DNA from: a virus
Length of the DNA stretch: 55,806 nt
Direction: 5' to 3' (one strand)
IMG/VR virus record: IMGVR_UViG_3300018890_000004
Coordinates: 1 to 55,806 of that record
In this document: one piece after another, positions 21,897 to 30,424 of the stretch
Numbering within the stretch: the stretch's first letter is position 1
Layout of the letters: each line of letters begins with the position of its first letter
Made by a program: the position numbers and the translations under genes
Notes under the pieces: model-generated
The model's database searches: none
Told to the model about the DNA's origin: nothing
The model's input: only the letters and a program-made list of their open reading frames with translations

Positions 21897-22139
21897 TCAC
21901 ATTTGACGATTCCAGTGTTCTGGAAATTCCCCATCATCCCCCGCTTCTACAGTCGGGGGTTTTTCATTTATGTGTAAACCGATGTTGAAAACGTATTTTG
22001 TAGATGCTAACCATGCTGATTTAATAGTGTCGGGCAGTTCCTCCCACTGTGGCATAGTGAGACCCTGATAATTTTTAAAATCTGTCACCAGACCGTATTG
22101 AATGTATGCAGATTTAGCCAAATCATCAAAATTAATCAT
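21897..22139 (-). CDS. hypothetical protein, 80 aa
   Basis: Last gene of the minus operon; its stop abuts the polymerase stop. The N-terminal part (FDDLAKSAYIQYGLVTDFKNYQG.. WEELPDTIKSAWLAS) resembles small phage proteins that follow gp49-type genes. The segment PPTVEAGDD is written by a dispersed repeat that also forms the polymerase terminator, so coding and termination overlap on opposite strands. Coupled to the upstream gene by a four-base overlap. Confidence 0.68.
   Translation of the reverse strand: MINFDDLAKSAYIQYGLVTDFKNYQGLTMPQWEELPDTIKSAWLASTKYVFNIGLHINEKPPTVEAGDDGEFPEHWNRQM
21938..21964 (+). terminator. DNA polymerase terminator inside the opposing gene
   Basis: CCCCCG pairs with CGGGGG around CTTCTACAGT, followed by five T residues on the plus strand. 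It lies within 21897-22139 on the other strand. Confidence 0.8.
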
Positions 22140-22438
22140 AGCAAGCCTTCCTCATACAACTGCCACTGCAAACGATACCCTTCTAGCTGCCAAAGCTGGC
22201 GTTCTGCGTCCTGTCTAGCCACTTTACGACCTATTTCTAGGTTAAAGTTATCAGGGTCAATTACAGCCCCTCTACCAGCTATTGTGAACCCGTTTTCTAA
22301 TTGATAAGAAACTATCAACTCTTTGTTCCAGAAAATATGCTCCTCTATGTCTGCATTGTCTAGCAGTTGTTTGATTTGGTCGTAGGGTACGCGCTTATCG
22401 TTGTGGTGTTTTTCGATAAGTTCCTGTAACTCATCCAT
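22136..22438 (-). CDS. gp49/Sf6 gp66-family phage protein, 100 aa
   Basis: The segment EEHIFWNKELIVSYQLENGF followed by GRGAVIDPDNFNLEIGRKVARQDA is the signature of the phage N4 gp49 / Sf6 gene 66 family. Its function is not known; it is common in early or nucleotide-metabolism regions of phages. It lies next to dCTP deaminase here. The last codons of the protein overlap the start of the gene downstream. Confidence 0.8.
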   Translation of the reverse strand: MDELQELIEKHHNDKRVPYDQIKQLLDNADIEEHIFWNKELIVSYQLENGFTIAGRGAVIDPDNFNLEIGRKVARQDAERQLWQLEGYRLQWQLYEEGLL

Positions 22439-22452
22439 ATACTTTTTTTAGA

Positions 22453-22959
22453 CTACATATCTAGACTTGTTAATACTCTATCATGTCCTGCATACCTGCC
22501 ACCTTGATAAGTTTTGGTAGGTACGTCTGTATTGAAAATAACTAACTGACCGACTCTCATTCCTGGATAGATTGGCAATGCATGCACGGTCGAGTAGTTT
22601 TTCAATTCGAGTGTAAGTATCCCGTGAAAACCATTGTCCACCCAGCCAGCCATAGCATGACTAAGACCCTCACGAGCGCGGGAACTTTTAAGTTTTATTT
22701 CACAAGTTATGTGAGGTGGAAGATTAAAAGATTCAAGTGTAGAAACCAATAAAAATTCATTGGGTCTAAGCATATACGGGTTTAATCTTGATAACTTATC
22801 AAAACCCGGATATAGTTCAAAACCTCTGACTGTTTCTACTTGTGCATCATAGCCAATTCTAAAATCTAAGCTTGAAGGGTTTAACATCTCCTCATCCCAA
22901 GGAGACACAAAACCATGTTTACATAAATTTCTTATTTGCCAGTCACATAAAAGTGTCAA
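22453..22959 (-). CDS. dcd: dCTP deaminase (Dcd/dUTPase superfamily)
   Basis: 168 aa. Converts dCTP to dUTP (possibly on to dUMP), feeding thymidylate synthesis; a ThyX gene is encoded at 42784. Family motifs: KSSRAREGL (91-99) with the Ser-Arg pair that binds phosphates, GWVDNGFHG (105-113), the catalytic Glu in LTLEL (115-119), PGMRVGQLVIF and the C-terminal YQGGRYAGH. Length is close to the family's usual 170-190 residues. Cytoplasmic enzyme, expressed with the head genes on the minus strand. Confidence 0.9.
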   Translation of the reverse strand: MTLLCDWQIRNLCKHGFVSPWDEEMLNPSSLDFRIGYDAQVETVRGFELYPGFDKLSRLNPYMLRPNEFLLVSTLESFNLPPHITCEIKLKSSRAREGLSHAMAGWVDNGFHGILTLELKNYSTVHALPIYPGMRVGQLVIFNTDVPTKTYQGGRYAGHDRVLTSLDM

Positions 22960-22963
22960 TTGC

Positions 22964-23332
22964 CTAACTCCTAATATTTATAACCCTTTCTATAACTGCA
23001 TTGTTCAAAACGTTTTTGAGGTTGTATATCCAAGGCTCAATAAATACGCTTTGCTCGTGTGAATTCATGATATAACGGTCAACATACCAAAGCGCTTTTT
23101 TCAAGTCTTCTGTAGTATCTGTAAACCACAGGAAAGTTTTTTTCTTTCCCAATCTCCACAGGTATTTGAAACAGCTACCTAAAGAAAAATCAAAACCTAA
23201 TTCTTCAATAACTTCTATACATTCAAAATCAAAAGTTTCTTTATGGGGGTATTCTGCCTGTGATAACAAGTGTTTTCCCAAGTCAGAACACCCCTGATAA
23301 TGGTCTGGATGATGAACCTTTTCAGAAAACAT
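22964..23332 (-). CDS. DUF3310 family protein, 122 aa
   Basis: HHPDHYQG near the N-terminus, FECIEVIEELGFDFSLGSCFKYLWRLGKK in the middle and EDLKKALWYVDRY match DUF3310, a helical domain found in phage nucleotide-metabolism proteins including the T7 gp1.7 kinase family. The neighbouring dcd supports a link to nucleotides. The C-terminal ~30 residues extend beyond the domain. Confidence 0.8.
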   Translation of the reverse strand: MFSEKVHHPDHYQGCSDLGKHLLSQAEYPHKETFDFECIEVIEELGFDFSLGSCFKYLWRLGKKKTFLWFTDTTEDLKKALWYVDRYIMNSHEQSVFIEPWIYNLKNVLNNAVIERVINIRS

Positions 23333-23347
23333 AGTAAAGCACCTTTA

Positions 23348-23881
23348 CTAAGTGGTAGGGGGGTCAATAATGGTTTTTACGTTGTCAAAAATATTAACAC
23401 CGCCAACAGAAAATACATAATTTCTAGGGTCAAATATCAATGAGAATGTACCTAGTGTAACTTCCACATAGTAGCACATCATTGTTACTTCGGACTCTAG
23501 ACCTTCATCCGACAACTCACCAAAAGGAAAAGAGGATACAAACCCTCTAACCCTAACTACATAGGGAATTACGTTGCCAGCATCATCTTCTATACACGAG
23601 GTAGCAGTCAACATCAAAGTACTAGCCATACCACGCGCTAGAGCCTCTAGGAACTCCCTAAAAACACTCTTGACGGTAAAGCTAGCTTCTACCTCATTAA
23701 ATTGTCTAGGACGGGGAACAACGCCCAATTCACCAGCCCTTTTGGTAGTATCAAAATCTCGTTCAAGAGTTGGCAATGTAAGACCAGTGATGACACCTTT
23801 TAGATTTGCTGTTATGTCTGTAGTCCCATCAAAAAATACTGTAGCGTTCCAGTGATTAACGTCATAGAGTGACTGTGGCAT
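23348..23881 (-). CDS. major tail tube protein (P2 FII-like)
   Basis: 177 aa. ANLKGVITGLTLPTLERDFDT.. with a later VEASFTVKSVFREFLEAL match the P2 FII-type tube protein family, which polymerises into the inner tube of the tail. In P2 the tube lies beside a sheath gene, but none is found in this genome, so the tail may be long and non-contractile or the sheath unrecognised. A palindromic repeat (GTAAAGCACCTTTAC) lies just downstream at about 23335-23349. Confidence 0.8.
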   Translation of the reverse strand: MPQSLYDVNHWNATVFFDGTTDITANLKGVITGLTLPTLERDFDTTKRAGELGVVPRPRQFNEVEASFTVKSVFREFLEALARGMASTLMLTATSCIEDDAGNVIPYVVRVRGFVSSFPFGELSDEGLESEVTMMCYYVEVTLGTFSLIFDPRNYVFSVGGVNIFDNVKTIIDPPTT

Positions 23882-24320
23882 CTGCTAAAACCTCACATTT
23901 ATGTGCTTGCTCGTAATCAAAATACCAAGGTATTGAAAAAGTTAATATAGCTCTCCACTTACCAGAATCGGGGGTGAAACATTCAAAAGAATTTATTTTG
24001 AGAAGACCACAACCAGGTAATTTTTTGTTATGCAGCCTGAATATCAAACGGCTAACAAGAGTATAAAGATTGGCTTTTTCTTCGGTTATGTAACCACAAC
24101 CACCCCCCGCTTCCTCTGAAACTGTGCGACGTTCGGCAGCTACTGAAATTTTTACTACTGTGTTCAAGTGGTCTTTTTGAGCTTCACCTGAAACAATAGC
24201 AAATGAAATATCAGTCTGTTCAAAAACACCTGAAACGTTCGGAATATTTGGTAAATCTATTACGTTGAAATCTGATAGCAGAGATAGCAAATTTTTGTTA
24301 ATTTCAGGTAACTCTATCAT
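23862..24320 (-). CDS. tail terminator-like (Gp37-type) protein, 152 aa
   Basis: Located between a gpG-like virion morphogenesis gene and the tube gene, the position of tail-terminator proteins. Beta-rich with VVKISVAAERRTV and a conserved-looking LTFSIPWYFDYE near the end, in keeping with Mu gp37 or similar. Identity rests more on order than on motif. SEEAGGGCG is a dispersed-repeat insertion in what looks like a loop. Overlaps the tube gene by 20 bases. Confidence 0.55.
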   Translation of the reverse strand: MIELPEINKNLLSLLSDFNVIDLPNIPNVSGVFEQTDISFAIVSGEAQKDHLNTVVKISVAAERRTVSEEAGGGCGYITEEKANLYTLVSRLIFRLHNKKLPGCGLLKINSFECFTPDSGKWRAILTFSIPWYFDYEQAHKCEVLADATVTL

Positions 24321-24760
24321 TTTTTCTTACGCTGATTAATCTTACCTTTTACCCTTCTTATTTGGGCTATAACAAGCTCATTTGCCTTTTTACGTCTCTC
24401 ACTATTAAAACCTACAACTACACGCGCTGCCATGCGACTAGTGCCGAAATGGTGCCATTTATATTTGGGGTCTCTGATACCAAATCTAAAATTTTTATCA
24501 GTTGCAGTATAGTAAAGCGTGTTATACATCGTGAAAGTCTCACGCAACTTAAACGATGTTTTTTTCTGTGCAAGTGTAGCAGGTTTCAAAGGTTCCCATG
24601 GTTTACCATCTGGGTCTATTTCTCGCTTAAACTGGTCTTGAGTTTCTCGTTCCATATACACCCCGAAATCCCTAAAAGCGGGGGCAAGATTTGAAGTAGT
24701 TTGTTTTAACTGCTTCATAAAATCTTTGAAGTTTTTAGCATCTAGGGAAATTTCAAACAT
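24317..24760 (-). CDS. phage virion morphogenesis protein (Mu gpG / P2 gpS-like)
   Basis: 147 aa. FKREIDPDGKPWEPLKPATL is the family hallmark (DPDG.PW..L), followed by the usual helical and basic C-terminus (KINQRKKK). These proteins act in tail completion at the head-tail interface. Overlaps both neighbours by 4-8 bases, as expected for a morphogenesis operon. Confidence 0.82.
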   Translation of the reverse strand: MFEISLDAKNFKDFMKQLKQTTSNLAPAFRDFGVYMERETQDQFKREIDPDGKPWEPLKPATLAQKKTSFKLRETFTMYNTLYYTATDKNFRFGIRDPKYKWHHFGTSRMAARVVVGFNSERRKKANELVIAQIRRVKGKINQRKKK

Positions 24761-25091
24761 TAGGAAACTCTGAAACAGCTACGTATGAAAAAGAAACCTT
24801 ATCACCTAATAAATCCGTCAAACCTGCTATCCGGGATTGTATAACAGGTTCAACGGTTAACACTAGCCTTACACCATTTACCACACCACGGAAAATCGTA
24901 CCAGGAACACACCAATCAGGAACTTTTTCAGGGTCAATCATCCGACCAGAACACGAGCCTTTACTATCATTTCGTAGCAAGTCTGCAATATATCGACCCT
25001 GTGTGTTTCTTAATGTACAGATGATTCTTTTTTGTCCATCCGTTGTTGTTAACTCGGATTTAAGAAATAAATCATCACTGTAAACAGTCAT
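24753..25091 (-). CDS. putative head-closure/neck protein, 112 aa
   Basis: No clear family motif. A compact beta-rich protein (KRIICTLRNTQGRYIADLL.. GTIFRGVVNGVRLVLTVEPVI) between the capsid group and the gpG-like gene, where stopper or adaptor proteins are found in siphophages. Assignment is by position. Confidence 0.45.
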   Translation of the reverse strand: MTVYSDDLFLKSELTTTDGQKRIICTLRNTQGRYIADLLRNDSKGSCSGRMIDPEKVPDWCVPGTIFRGVVNGVRLVLTVEPVIQSRIAGLTDLLGDKVSFSYVAVSEFPNV

Positions 25092-25360
25092 TTTTTAAAC
25101 AATGATGTTTTCTTTTCTTCTTTTGGAGGTTCTTCTTCAGGGGGCTTTTCTTGTTGCGGTTCCGTGTAACCTTCAACAATAATAATTTTCATTTCTACAC
25201 AACTTTTAAATTCTTCGTTGTTATCCTGAAGAAATTTAACGATTTTATCAGTAACAACCTTAGAAACACCACTTTCAAGAAGTAGAGAACCTTCTGGAGT
25301 GCCAAGCCCTAAAGCGGGGGTAGCATATGGTGAGCGGGGAACGTATGTTAATTTTGCCAT
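25088..25360 (-). CDS. hypothetical head-tail region protein, 90 aa
   Basis: The N-terminal half includes LESGVSKVVTDKIVKFLQDN; the C-terminal quarter is an acidic-proline-lysine tail (KPPEEEPPKEEKK). In many phages such a small protein with a head-fibre or connector-like role follows the capsid gene. ALGLG near residue 16 is written by a dispersed repeat. No function assigned. Confidence 0.5.
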   Translation of the reverse strand: MAKLTYVPRSPYATPALGLGTPEGSLLLESGVSKVVTDKIVKFLQDNNEEFKSCVEMKIIIVEGYTEPQQEKPPEEEPPKEEKKTSLFKK

Positions 25361-25381
25361 TTTTTTAGTAAAGGTGCTTTA

Positions 25382-26413
25382 CTATGTGGTAGCGTTGCTG
25401 TAGTCGAAATACATCATCTTCTCATCCTCAAAGTTGAGAACGCCGGACGTTGAACCTATCATTATTACTTCCCATTCCAATGTAGAACGCTGGAACGGTT
25501 GGAAAGGACGACGGGCGTAGAAATGACGCTCAGGGTTGTATGTTGTGGCTTTGAAGACTATACGGTCTTGGCTGGCTGGGTAATAACCTGTGGCTGACTC
25601 GTTCCAAATATGCTTTGAAAGCTCATCACCTGCCAACTCATTACGAACCTGAATTGAAGAGACACCAAGCCCCAATTCTTCAGACTGTAACATTTGCTTG
25701 ACAGTCATTCCACCAACTGTCTGACCGTTAGAAGTCTTGTAAATTTCCACCAACCGTCTACCCAGCTTTGGAGCTATCATCATCTGAACTTGTCCGGGAT
25801 TTGACAGCCTAGCGCGAGCAATAAACGCGTATATCAAATCAGTCATATTTTCATACAACTCATCTGTTGTCAGCGTGTATGCTCCCCCCGCTTTAACGTA
25901 TGGGCGGAAAGCTACATCAGAAACGCTTATACCTATCTGGTCTAAAACACCTCGGATACCCACTTTAGGATAGCCGTAAAGGGCTGTGTAATGTTCCCTA
26001 CGATTAAAGTAGTCGGCAGCTATATCCTGCTTAGCTGTGACGATGTTGAGGGTAGGCATTGCACTGTTGGAAGCTTGCGCTGTACGCATCTTCTCAAGCT
26101 GCAAAACGTTCCAGTTTGCACCTTGTACAAACATTGCACAGGGTACAGTCTTTTTACCAATGGCAAGTTCTACTGTAGGGATATCATCACCGTTGCCATC
26201 ATAAAGTGCCGCCATTTGTCCGGCGTCACTCTTGAAATATGCGTCTAGAAAATCCAAACCTAAAGGTAAATCACCTACGGCACGATGAAAGTTTTGCTGC
26301 GGGTTTAGACCCCATAAATCATCATAATTAGTTTCGTAAAGTCGAGGAAGAGTTTTAGTTAACTGCTCATTTAAAAAATGACCAATTATTTTGGTGTTGG
26401 CTGGAAAAACCAT
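25382..26413 (-). CDS. major capsid protein (DUF2184-type, HK97-fold)
   Basis: 343 aa. The C-terminal third (NESATGYYPASQDRIVFKAT followed by FYARRPFQPFQ and WEVIMIGSTSGV) is typical of the DUF2184 major capsid family, which adopts the HK97 fold. Its setting confirms this: a cement-like protein and a DUF2213 protease/scaffold lie directly upstream. VKAGGAYTL at about 172 comes from a dispersed repeat within the capsid itself. A GTAAAGGTGCTTTAC palindrome lies just downstream (about 25370-25384). Confidence 0.88.
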   Translation of the reverse strand: MVFPANTKIIGHFLNEQLTKTLPRLYETNYDDLWGLNPQQNFHRAVGDLPLGLDFLDAYFKSDAGQMAALYDGNGDDIPTVELAIGKKTVPCAMFVQGANWNVLQLEKMRTAQASNSAMPTLNIVTAKQDIAADYFNRREHYTALYGYPKVGIRGVLDQIGISVSDVAFRPYVKAGGAYTLTTDELYENMTDLIYAFIARARLSNPGQVQMMIAPKLGRRLVEIYKTSNGQTVGGMTVKQMLQSEELGLGVSSIQVRNELAGDELSKHIWNESATGYYPASQDRIVFKATTYNPERHFYARRPFQPFQRSTLEWEVIMIGSTSGVLNFEDEKMMYFDYSNATT

Positions 26414-26422
26414 GATTTTCTA

Positions 26423-26953
26423 CTAAATAATATCAGGGAGGGACACACGAACTAAACCGGGGGATGTAACGCGCTCTAAAAACTTCGCACCTGGTACAGG
26501 GTCAAGACCAGCACCGGGGGCATTTGACAACGCACCTAGCCGAGTAAAAGCGCCGTCAGCAGCATAACGATTGTGTACGGGGTCGCCAATTTCTGCTGGT
26601 CTTTCTGCATACATGACCATGTCACCCTCTTCTAGAAGGCTCACAATAGTACCTTGTGGGTAACTAAATACTTTCTGGGTTGCGTCCCAATTCAACACAC
26701 GTTGAAAGTTCAAAAGGGAAGCGCCAAATATTTTGGCACCAGCTACAGTTGGCTTTGAAACTGTCTCAAAACCCAACGTAGTATTGCTGGTCATTGTGAC
26801 AAAAACACCACATTCTAAAGGCTCACCCGCCAAAGGTTCAAATGCGCAAAATCTGTACTGGCGCATCATCAAACTAATTATCATACCCTGGAATCTTTCA
26901 GGGTAAAGCGGGGGGGTATTTACTGAATAAATAGGTTGTAAATTAAGAGCCAT
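26423..26953 (-). CDS. structural cement / head decoration protein, 176 aa
   Basis: Sits between the scaffold-protease and capsid genes, as do Gp24-type structural cement proteins in DUF2184 phages. Pattern fits: CGVFVTMTSNTTLGFETV, later GDPVHNRYAADGAFTRLGALSN. It probably stabilises the capsid shell. TPPLYPERF near residue 14 is written by a dispersed repeat. Confidence 0.7.
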   Translation of the reverse strand: MALNLQPIYSVNTPPLYPERFQGMIISLMMRQYRFCAFEPLAGEPLECGVFVTMTSNTTLGFETVSKPTVAGAKIFGASLLNFQRVLNWDATQKVFSYPQGTIVSLLEEGDMVMYAERPAEIGDPVHNRYAADGAFTRLGALSNAPGAGLDPVPGAKFLERVTSPGLVRVSLPDII

Positions 26954-26955
26954 AA

Positions 26956-27969
26956 TTAAACCTTGCCAGTTTCCATAAGCTTGATATATTTGTCACGAAC
27001 ACTATCAACCTGAGAGTCAAAATTCATAACTCGTGACGATGGTGTTGACCGTTGATAAGTCGTGTCTGGTAAAGCGGCTTGACCGTCTACCTGTAGCTTG
27101 CTTTCATCGGATACAAAATTAAGCCAAAAACCCTTTAGAACTGCATCATCGTTGAGAGCTTTTATAGTTTTTTCCGGATAGTAACAACTCAAAATTAAAC
27201 GTTTGATGCTTGTAGAATCCAAGCTGTAGTCAATGGCTTTTTTATGTTCTTCTAAAACTGGTTTCCAAGTTGATAGCAACTCTACCCGTTCTTCAATATC
27301 TAAATTCATTTTCTCTTGGGTTTCTTTGTTTCCGTCAGTGTTATTACCAGCTTCATTACTGCCAGTAGTAAGGGTTTGAATATTCTTATCAATTTGTGAG
27401 TCAGTGGAGGGTTTTTCACCATTTGTGACATTTTCAGCGTCGTTTTGCGCTTTTTCTTCAAAAATTAAAATTTTTGACTCTTCACCAGCCCTAGGGGTGT
27501 ATTGTTCACCCAGTCCTGTGAAATGGTTGTATACGCGATTTTTCTGTATCAGAACGCCGTCATTATTAGGTTCTTTATCGGCAGTATATCCGGCAGAAAT
27601 ATACTTGATTTTCCCCGATACAATACCCTCTACCATTTCGGCATCATGAACAATAGCAGAAAGTACCAAAGCACCAGTTGCTTCGTCTTTTGAATACTCT
27701 TGTAAAACTACACCTTTTGAAAAATTGCTGTAGTTTTTGCTGTTAATAGGTCTGGGTGGATGTTCCGGATAGGTAAGGTGTTTACCCATCGCAGTTTTAA
27801 TACTTGCCTCATCAAAAAGAGAATCTTCTTGAATAATCTCTTTTCTTTTTCCCCCATCGTAGACAAGAGTTTTATTAGGAACACCGCCAACAATCCATAA
27901 ATTGGCGTACCCTTCCGGCGTTATTTCGTAGTTTTTTATCCTGAAACTATCAGTATTGAATTCAACCAT
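26956..27969 (-). CDS. DUF2213 prohead protease and scaffold
   Basis: 337 aa. EITPEGYANLWIVGGVPN, LTYPEHPPRPINS, VLSAIVHDAEMVEGIVSGKI and KYISAGYTAD, VYNHFTGLG match the DUF2213 domain used as capsid maturation protease in Mu-like and related phages. The remainder (about 200-337) is charged and helical like a scaffold. GQAALPDTTYQ near 293 comes from the palindromic repeat. First gene of the head operon; its upstream region joins iteron locus 2. Confidence 0.82.
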   Translation of the reverse strand: MVEFNTDSFRIKNYEITPEGYANLWIVGGVPNKTLVYDGGKRKEIIQEDSLFDEASIKTAMGKHLTYPEHPPRPINSKNYSNFSKGVVLQEYSKDEATGALVLSAIVHDAEMVEGIVSGKIKYISAGYTADKEPNNDGVLIQKNRVYNHFTGLGEQYTPRAGEESKILIFEEKAQNDAENVTNGEKPSTDSQIDKNIQTLTTGSNEAGNNTDGNKETQEKMNLDIEERVELLSTWKPVLEEHKKAIDYSLDSTSIKRLILSCYYPEKTIKALNDDAVLKGFWLNFVSDESKLQVDGQAALPDTTYQRSTPSSRVMNFDSQVDSVRDKYIKLMETGKV

Positions 27970-28140
27970 AAGAAAGTTATTATAAACCTTTCGTTGATTG
28001 AATTGTAGAGAAAAATCATGTCAATTAGCAATACAATCATCAAAACTAATCAATTAATTATCAATTCATTAATTATGAGTAAAGGTGCTTTACTAAAGCG
28101 GGGGGTGGTGTTTGCTTGACATATATAAGAAAAACTTATA
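27970..28140. promoter_or_regulatory. AT-rich leader region of the head operon
   Basis: No gene. On the minus strand TTGACATGATTTTTC and TTGATT boxes occur, but no well-spaced -10 is convincing, so the late promoter may be of another type. The segment also holds GTAAAGGTGCTTTAC (28081-28095) and a dispersed G-rich repeat. Confidence 0.35.
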
Positions 28141-28570
28141 ACTAGTACAAATGTACACCAACTTTGAAACCTATACCCTGTAAGCATTTCCAAGTTTTCC
28201 AGAAAAATTCCAGGTTTTTCCAAGAATTTCCAACTTATAACCTTTACTGGGTAAGGATTTCCAGATTTCCAAGAAAAAATCCTTCCATTGCGCGTGAAGA
28301 CTATGTTTTTATGTATAAAAAATTTTTAAAATCGTCAAATACGTAAAAAAATATATATAAGGTATAGGTGGAAAACTTGGAAATCTGGAATTACACTCAA
28401 AAGCATTGTTGTGTATGGGTTTTCTCAACAAGCATTCTTGGAAAAGTTTGGAAAAACTTGGAAAAACCTGGAAATAATTTGGAAAAGCGCTGAAAGCCTT
28501 ATGGCTGCGTTTGTAGTATGTTTTTTCTTGTTGAGAATGTGTTACACCCGCCACCCCCGCTTCTACCCTC
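28141..28570 (-). repeat. iteron locus, copy 2 (origin- or centromere-like)
   Basis: Same blocks as copy 1 but reversed. Read on the plus strand: TTCCA at 28188, 28197, 28208, 28218 and 28228 (steps 9, 11, 10, 10, the mirror of the copy 1 and 3 right array), then CATTGCGCGTGAAGACTATG, the AT-rich core, TGGAAAACTTGGAAA, GGGTTTTCTCAACA, and TGGAA at 28439, 28449, 28459, 28469 and 28480. It lies between the head operon and the end of the tail operon. No gene present. Confidence 0.85.
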
Positions 28571-28605
28571 GGTCATTCTCAACAGTGCAGCTGGTTATTG
28601 ACAAT

Positions 28606-28632
28606 GAAAAAACCCCCTACCAGTGGCGGGGG
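28606..28632 (-). terminator. rho-independent terminator
   Basis: On the minus strand CCCCC pairs with GGGGG around GCCACTGGTA, followed by six T residues. Second barrier behind the tail operon. Confidence 0.75.
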
Positions 28633-28683
28633 CTTAGGCATCACTGCCCAGTATCTAAGGTGCATCGTCATCTAGTATAAAGT

Positions 28684-28710
28684 AAAACCCCCTATCTGTG
28701 AAATAGGGGG
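28684..28710 (-). terminator. terminator of the tail operon
   Basis: CCCCCTAT pairs with ATAGGGGG around TTCACAG, followed by TTTT on the minus strand, 37 bases after the stop of 28747. Confidence 0.85.
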
Positions 28711-28746
28711 TGAAGGCTCATCATAATCACATAAATATTGTAACTA

Positions 28747-29253
28747 TTACGTTAAAATTACACTTGCATTTGGGTTTAAGTATTGATGAAATTCTACCAG
28801 TTTTGATTTGACTCTATCCCCAAAGTCGTACTGGTCTGACCAACGTCCTGTGAGCCTGTCTATGGTCGTTGCTATGCCTCTTGATACGAATCCATATCTA
28901 GGGTCAACAATGGGGTCTGCTGGCGTTCCTGTACGTACTCCATAAGCAAATAGATGTTGGATGAGCGCTCGCGTTCCTGTGAGCCAATCTGCAAAAGTGT
29001 GAAGGGTGGAACCTCCACCTATATCCCCGATGCCGCCTGGATTTTTTTTAGTAAACATATCCTCGTTTGTAAAGTTGAGGCTTTCGACCATGCATACACA
29101 CATGGCTATGTCAGCGCGTATGCTGTTGGCTGGTTTATTTCCTTCACTTAGCAGCATTGCTCCTAAATCAATTCCAACATCCAGATATTTACCTTGATAG
29201 TTTGGATTGTAGATTTTGATGAAGTCGTTCATCTGAGTAGAAGTTATCGGCAT
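28747..29253 (-). CDS. glucosaminidase/lysozyme-like peptidoglycan hydrolase
   Basis: 168 aa. Start set at ATG 29253, which has AGGAA nine bases upstream and follows the hub gene by one base. CVCMVESLNFTNEDMFTKKNPGGIGDIGG has the catalytic-region pattern of glucosaminidase-like lysozymes (a Glu in VESLNFTN, then NPGGIGD), followed by RALIQHLFAYG, DPRYGFVSRG and TGRWSDQ typical of small hydrolases that cut the glycan strand. As the last tail gene it is probably tail-tip associated and used at entry; a role in lysis is also possible. Confidence 0.72.
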   Translation of the reverse strand: MPITSTQMNDFIKIYNPNYQGKYLDVGIDLGAMLLSEGNKPANSIRADIAMCVCMVESLNFTNEDMFTKKNPGGIGDIGGGSTLHTFADWLTGTRALIQHLFAYGVRTGTPADPIVDPRYGFVSRGIATTIDRLTGRWSDQYDFGDRVKSKLVEFHQYLNPNASVILT

Positions 29254-29254
29254 T

Positions 29255-30412
29255 CTAGACAGTTCCTGCAATGGTCTGCGTGATGTTTACAGTTTGGGGT
29301 GGGTTATTGGTGCGTCCCAAATATCCGACTTCAAAAGTAGCAGAGGTCGAATTGATGATATTTGGGGGGAATCCTGAAATTTCAGTTATCCATCCTCGAC
29401 CATCCACCCTATGATTCACTCTAGTGCAGCGATAATAGCCCTCAGAGGCACCATAAGACGCATCAAGCAGAAACATATCACCCGCTAAATAGTCGTGCCT
29501 TCCTAGGGCTTGTAGCCGCATTTCAAAACCTGCATAAAAATCTTGGTACATTTCCCCTGTTGCTCGTTCGGTCGCCGTGTTGATGTTGAAATATGCGTCA
29601 TCAGTTTCTAACTTTTTGGTTTTGTTATTCAACTGACCAGCCATAGCAGGAGTAAGCACAAATTCAGAAATTACTTTGTTTGTTCTATCTGATACATATC
29701 TAGCGCGATACTCTTTATTAAGTGCGTTGTATGTCTGCCTAAAATTTAGGTCAATTATGCGTTCGACGGGTGGCGGTGTGAACTTTACACCCCCCGCATA
29801 TTGAGTATTAACCCTAGTTATGGTAAGCGCTTTACCCGAAACATTGCCAAAATAGCCGTAATTTTTGCAGACATATTTCAACATATCTGCGTATGAGTCA
29901 AATGCAATTACAGAGTCTAGCGTAGTTGCAGTTAAGTAATTTCTCGTAGTCCCCATGTATATAAGAGAACTAGTTATATTTTCTGTTAGGGTTAGACCGA
30001 ACAAATCCCTAAACTCTGTAAGGGCTGCGCGTACAGTTTTATTAGTATAAATTACCTGACGTGACCCATAATTGTAACCTAGCGTTGGGTCTGCCTCAAG
30101 AGCGGATACCATAAAAGTCTGGTTTCCCCCCGCTTCTGAAACGTCCGTAATGTAATCTACGTAGAAGATATTTGATATCAGTTTAAGAGTAGGTGTAGTT
30201 GACCACCAAAGCTCTAGTTTTAACTGGTCTTTGTATTGCCACTTTAAAGAGCGTTTGTATTTAGCATGAAAGACCAATTCAAGCTTAGAAACTGATAAAT
30301 TAGTATCAAACACATCCTCTAAATTTATGCGTATCAAATAGGGGGCTACTGTTGCCGATACGTCAAAACCGTTAATTAGTAGCCTGTATTGTGGCTGATA
30401 AATCGGGGGCAT
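29255..30412 (-). CDS. phage tail hub protein (late control gpD-like)
   Basis: 385 aa. The start (QYRLLINGFDVSATVAPYLIRINLEDV) is the classic gpD opening, and the C-terminal GDMFLLDASYGASEGYYRCTRVNHRVDGRG fits the family. gpD forms the hub at the tail tip. VSEAGGN and KFTPPPVE are written by dispersed repeats. It sits between the gpU-like gene and the lysozyme gene, the usual order of tail-tip genes. Confidence 0.82.
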   Translation of the reverse strand: MPPIYQPQYRLLINGFDVSATVAPYLIRINLEDVFDTNLSVSKLELVFHAKYKRSLKWQYKDQLKLELWWSTTPTLKLISNIFYVDYITDVSEAGGNQTFMVSALEADPTLGYNYGSRQVIYTNKTVRAALTEFRDLFGLTLTENITSSLIYMGTTRNYLTATTLDSVIAFDSYADMLKYVCKNYGYFGNVSGKALTITRVNTQYAGGVKFTPPPVERIIDLNFRQTYNALNKEYRARYVSDRTNKVISEFVLTPAMAGQLNNKTKKLETDDAYFNINTATERATGEMYQDFYAGFEMRLQALGRHDYLAGDMFLLDASYGASEGYYRCTRVNHRVDGRGWITEISGFPPNIINSTSATFEVGYLGRTNNPPQTVNITQTIAGTV

Positions 30413-30424
30413 AGTAAAGCACCT

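Noticed and set aside
23574-23855. Plus-strand frame opposite the tail tube gene
   Set aside because: No promoter or ribosome-binding site and fully explained by the minus-strand tube gene.
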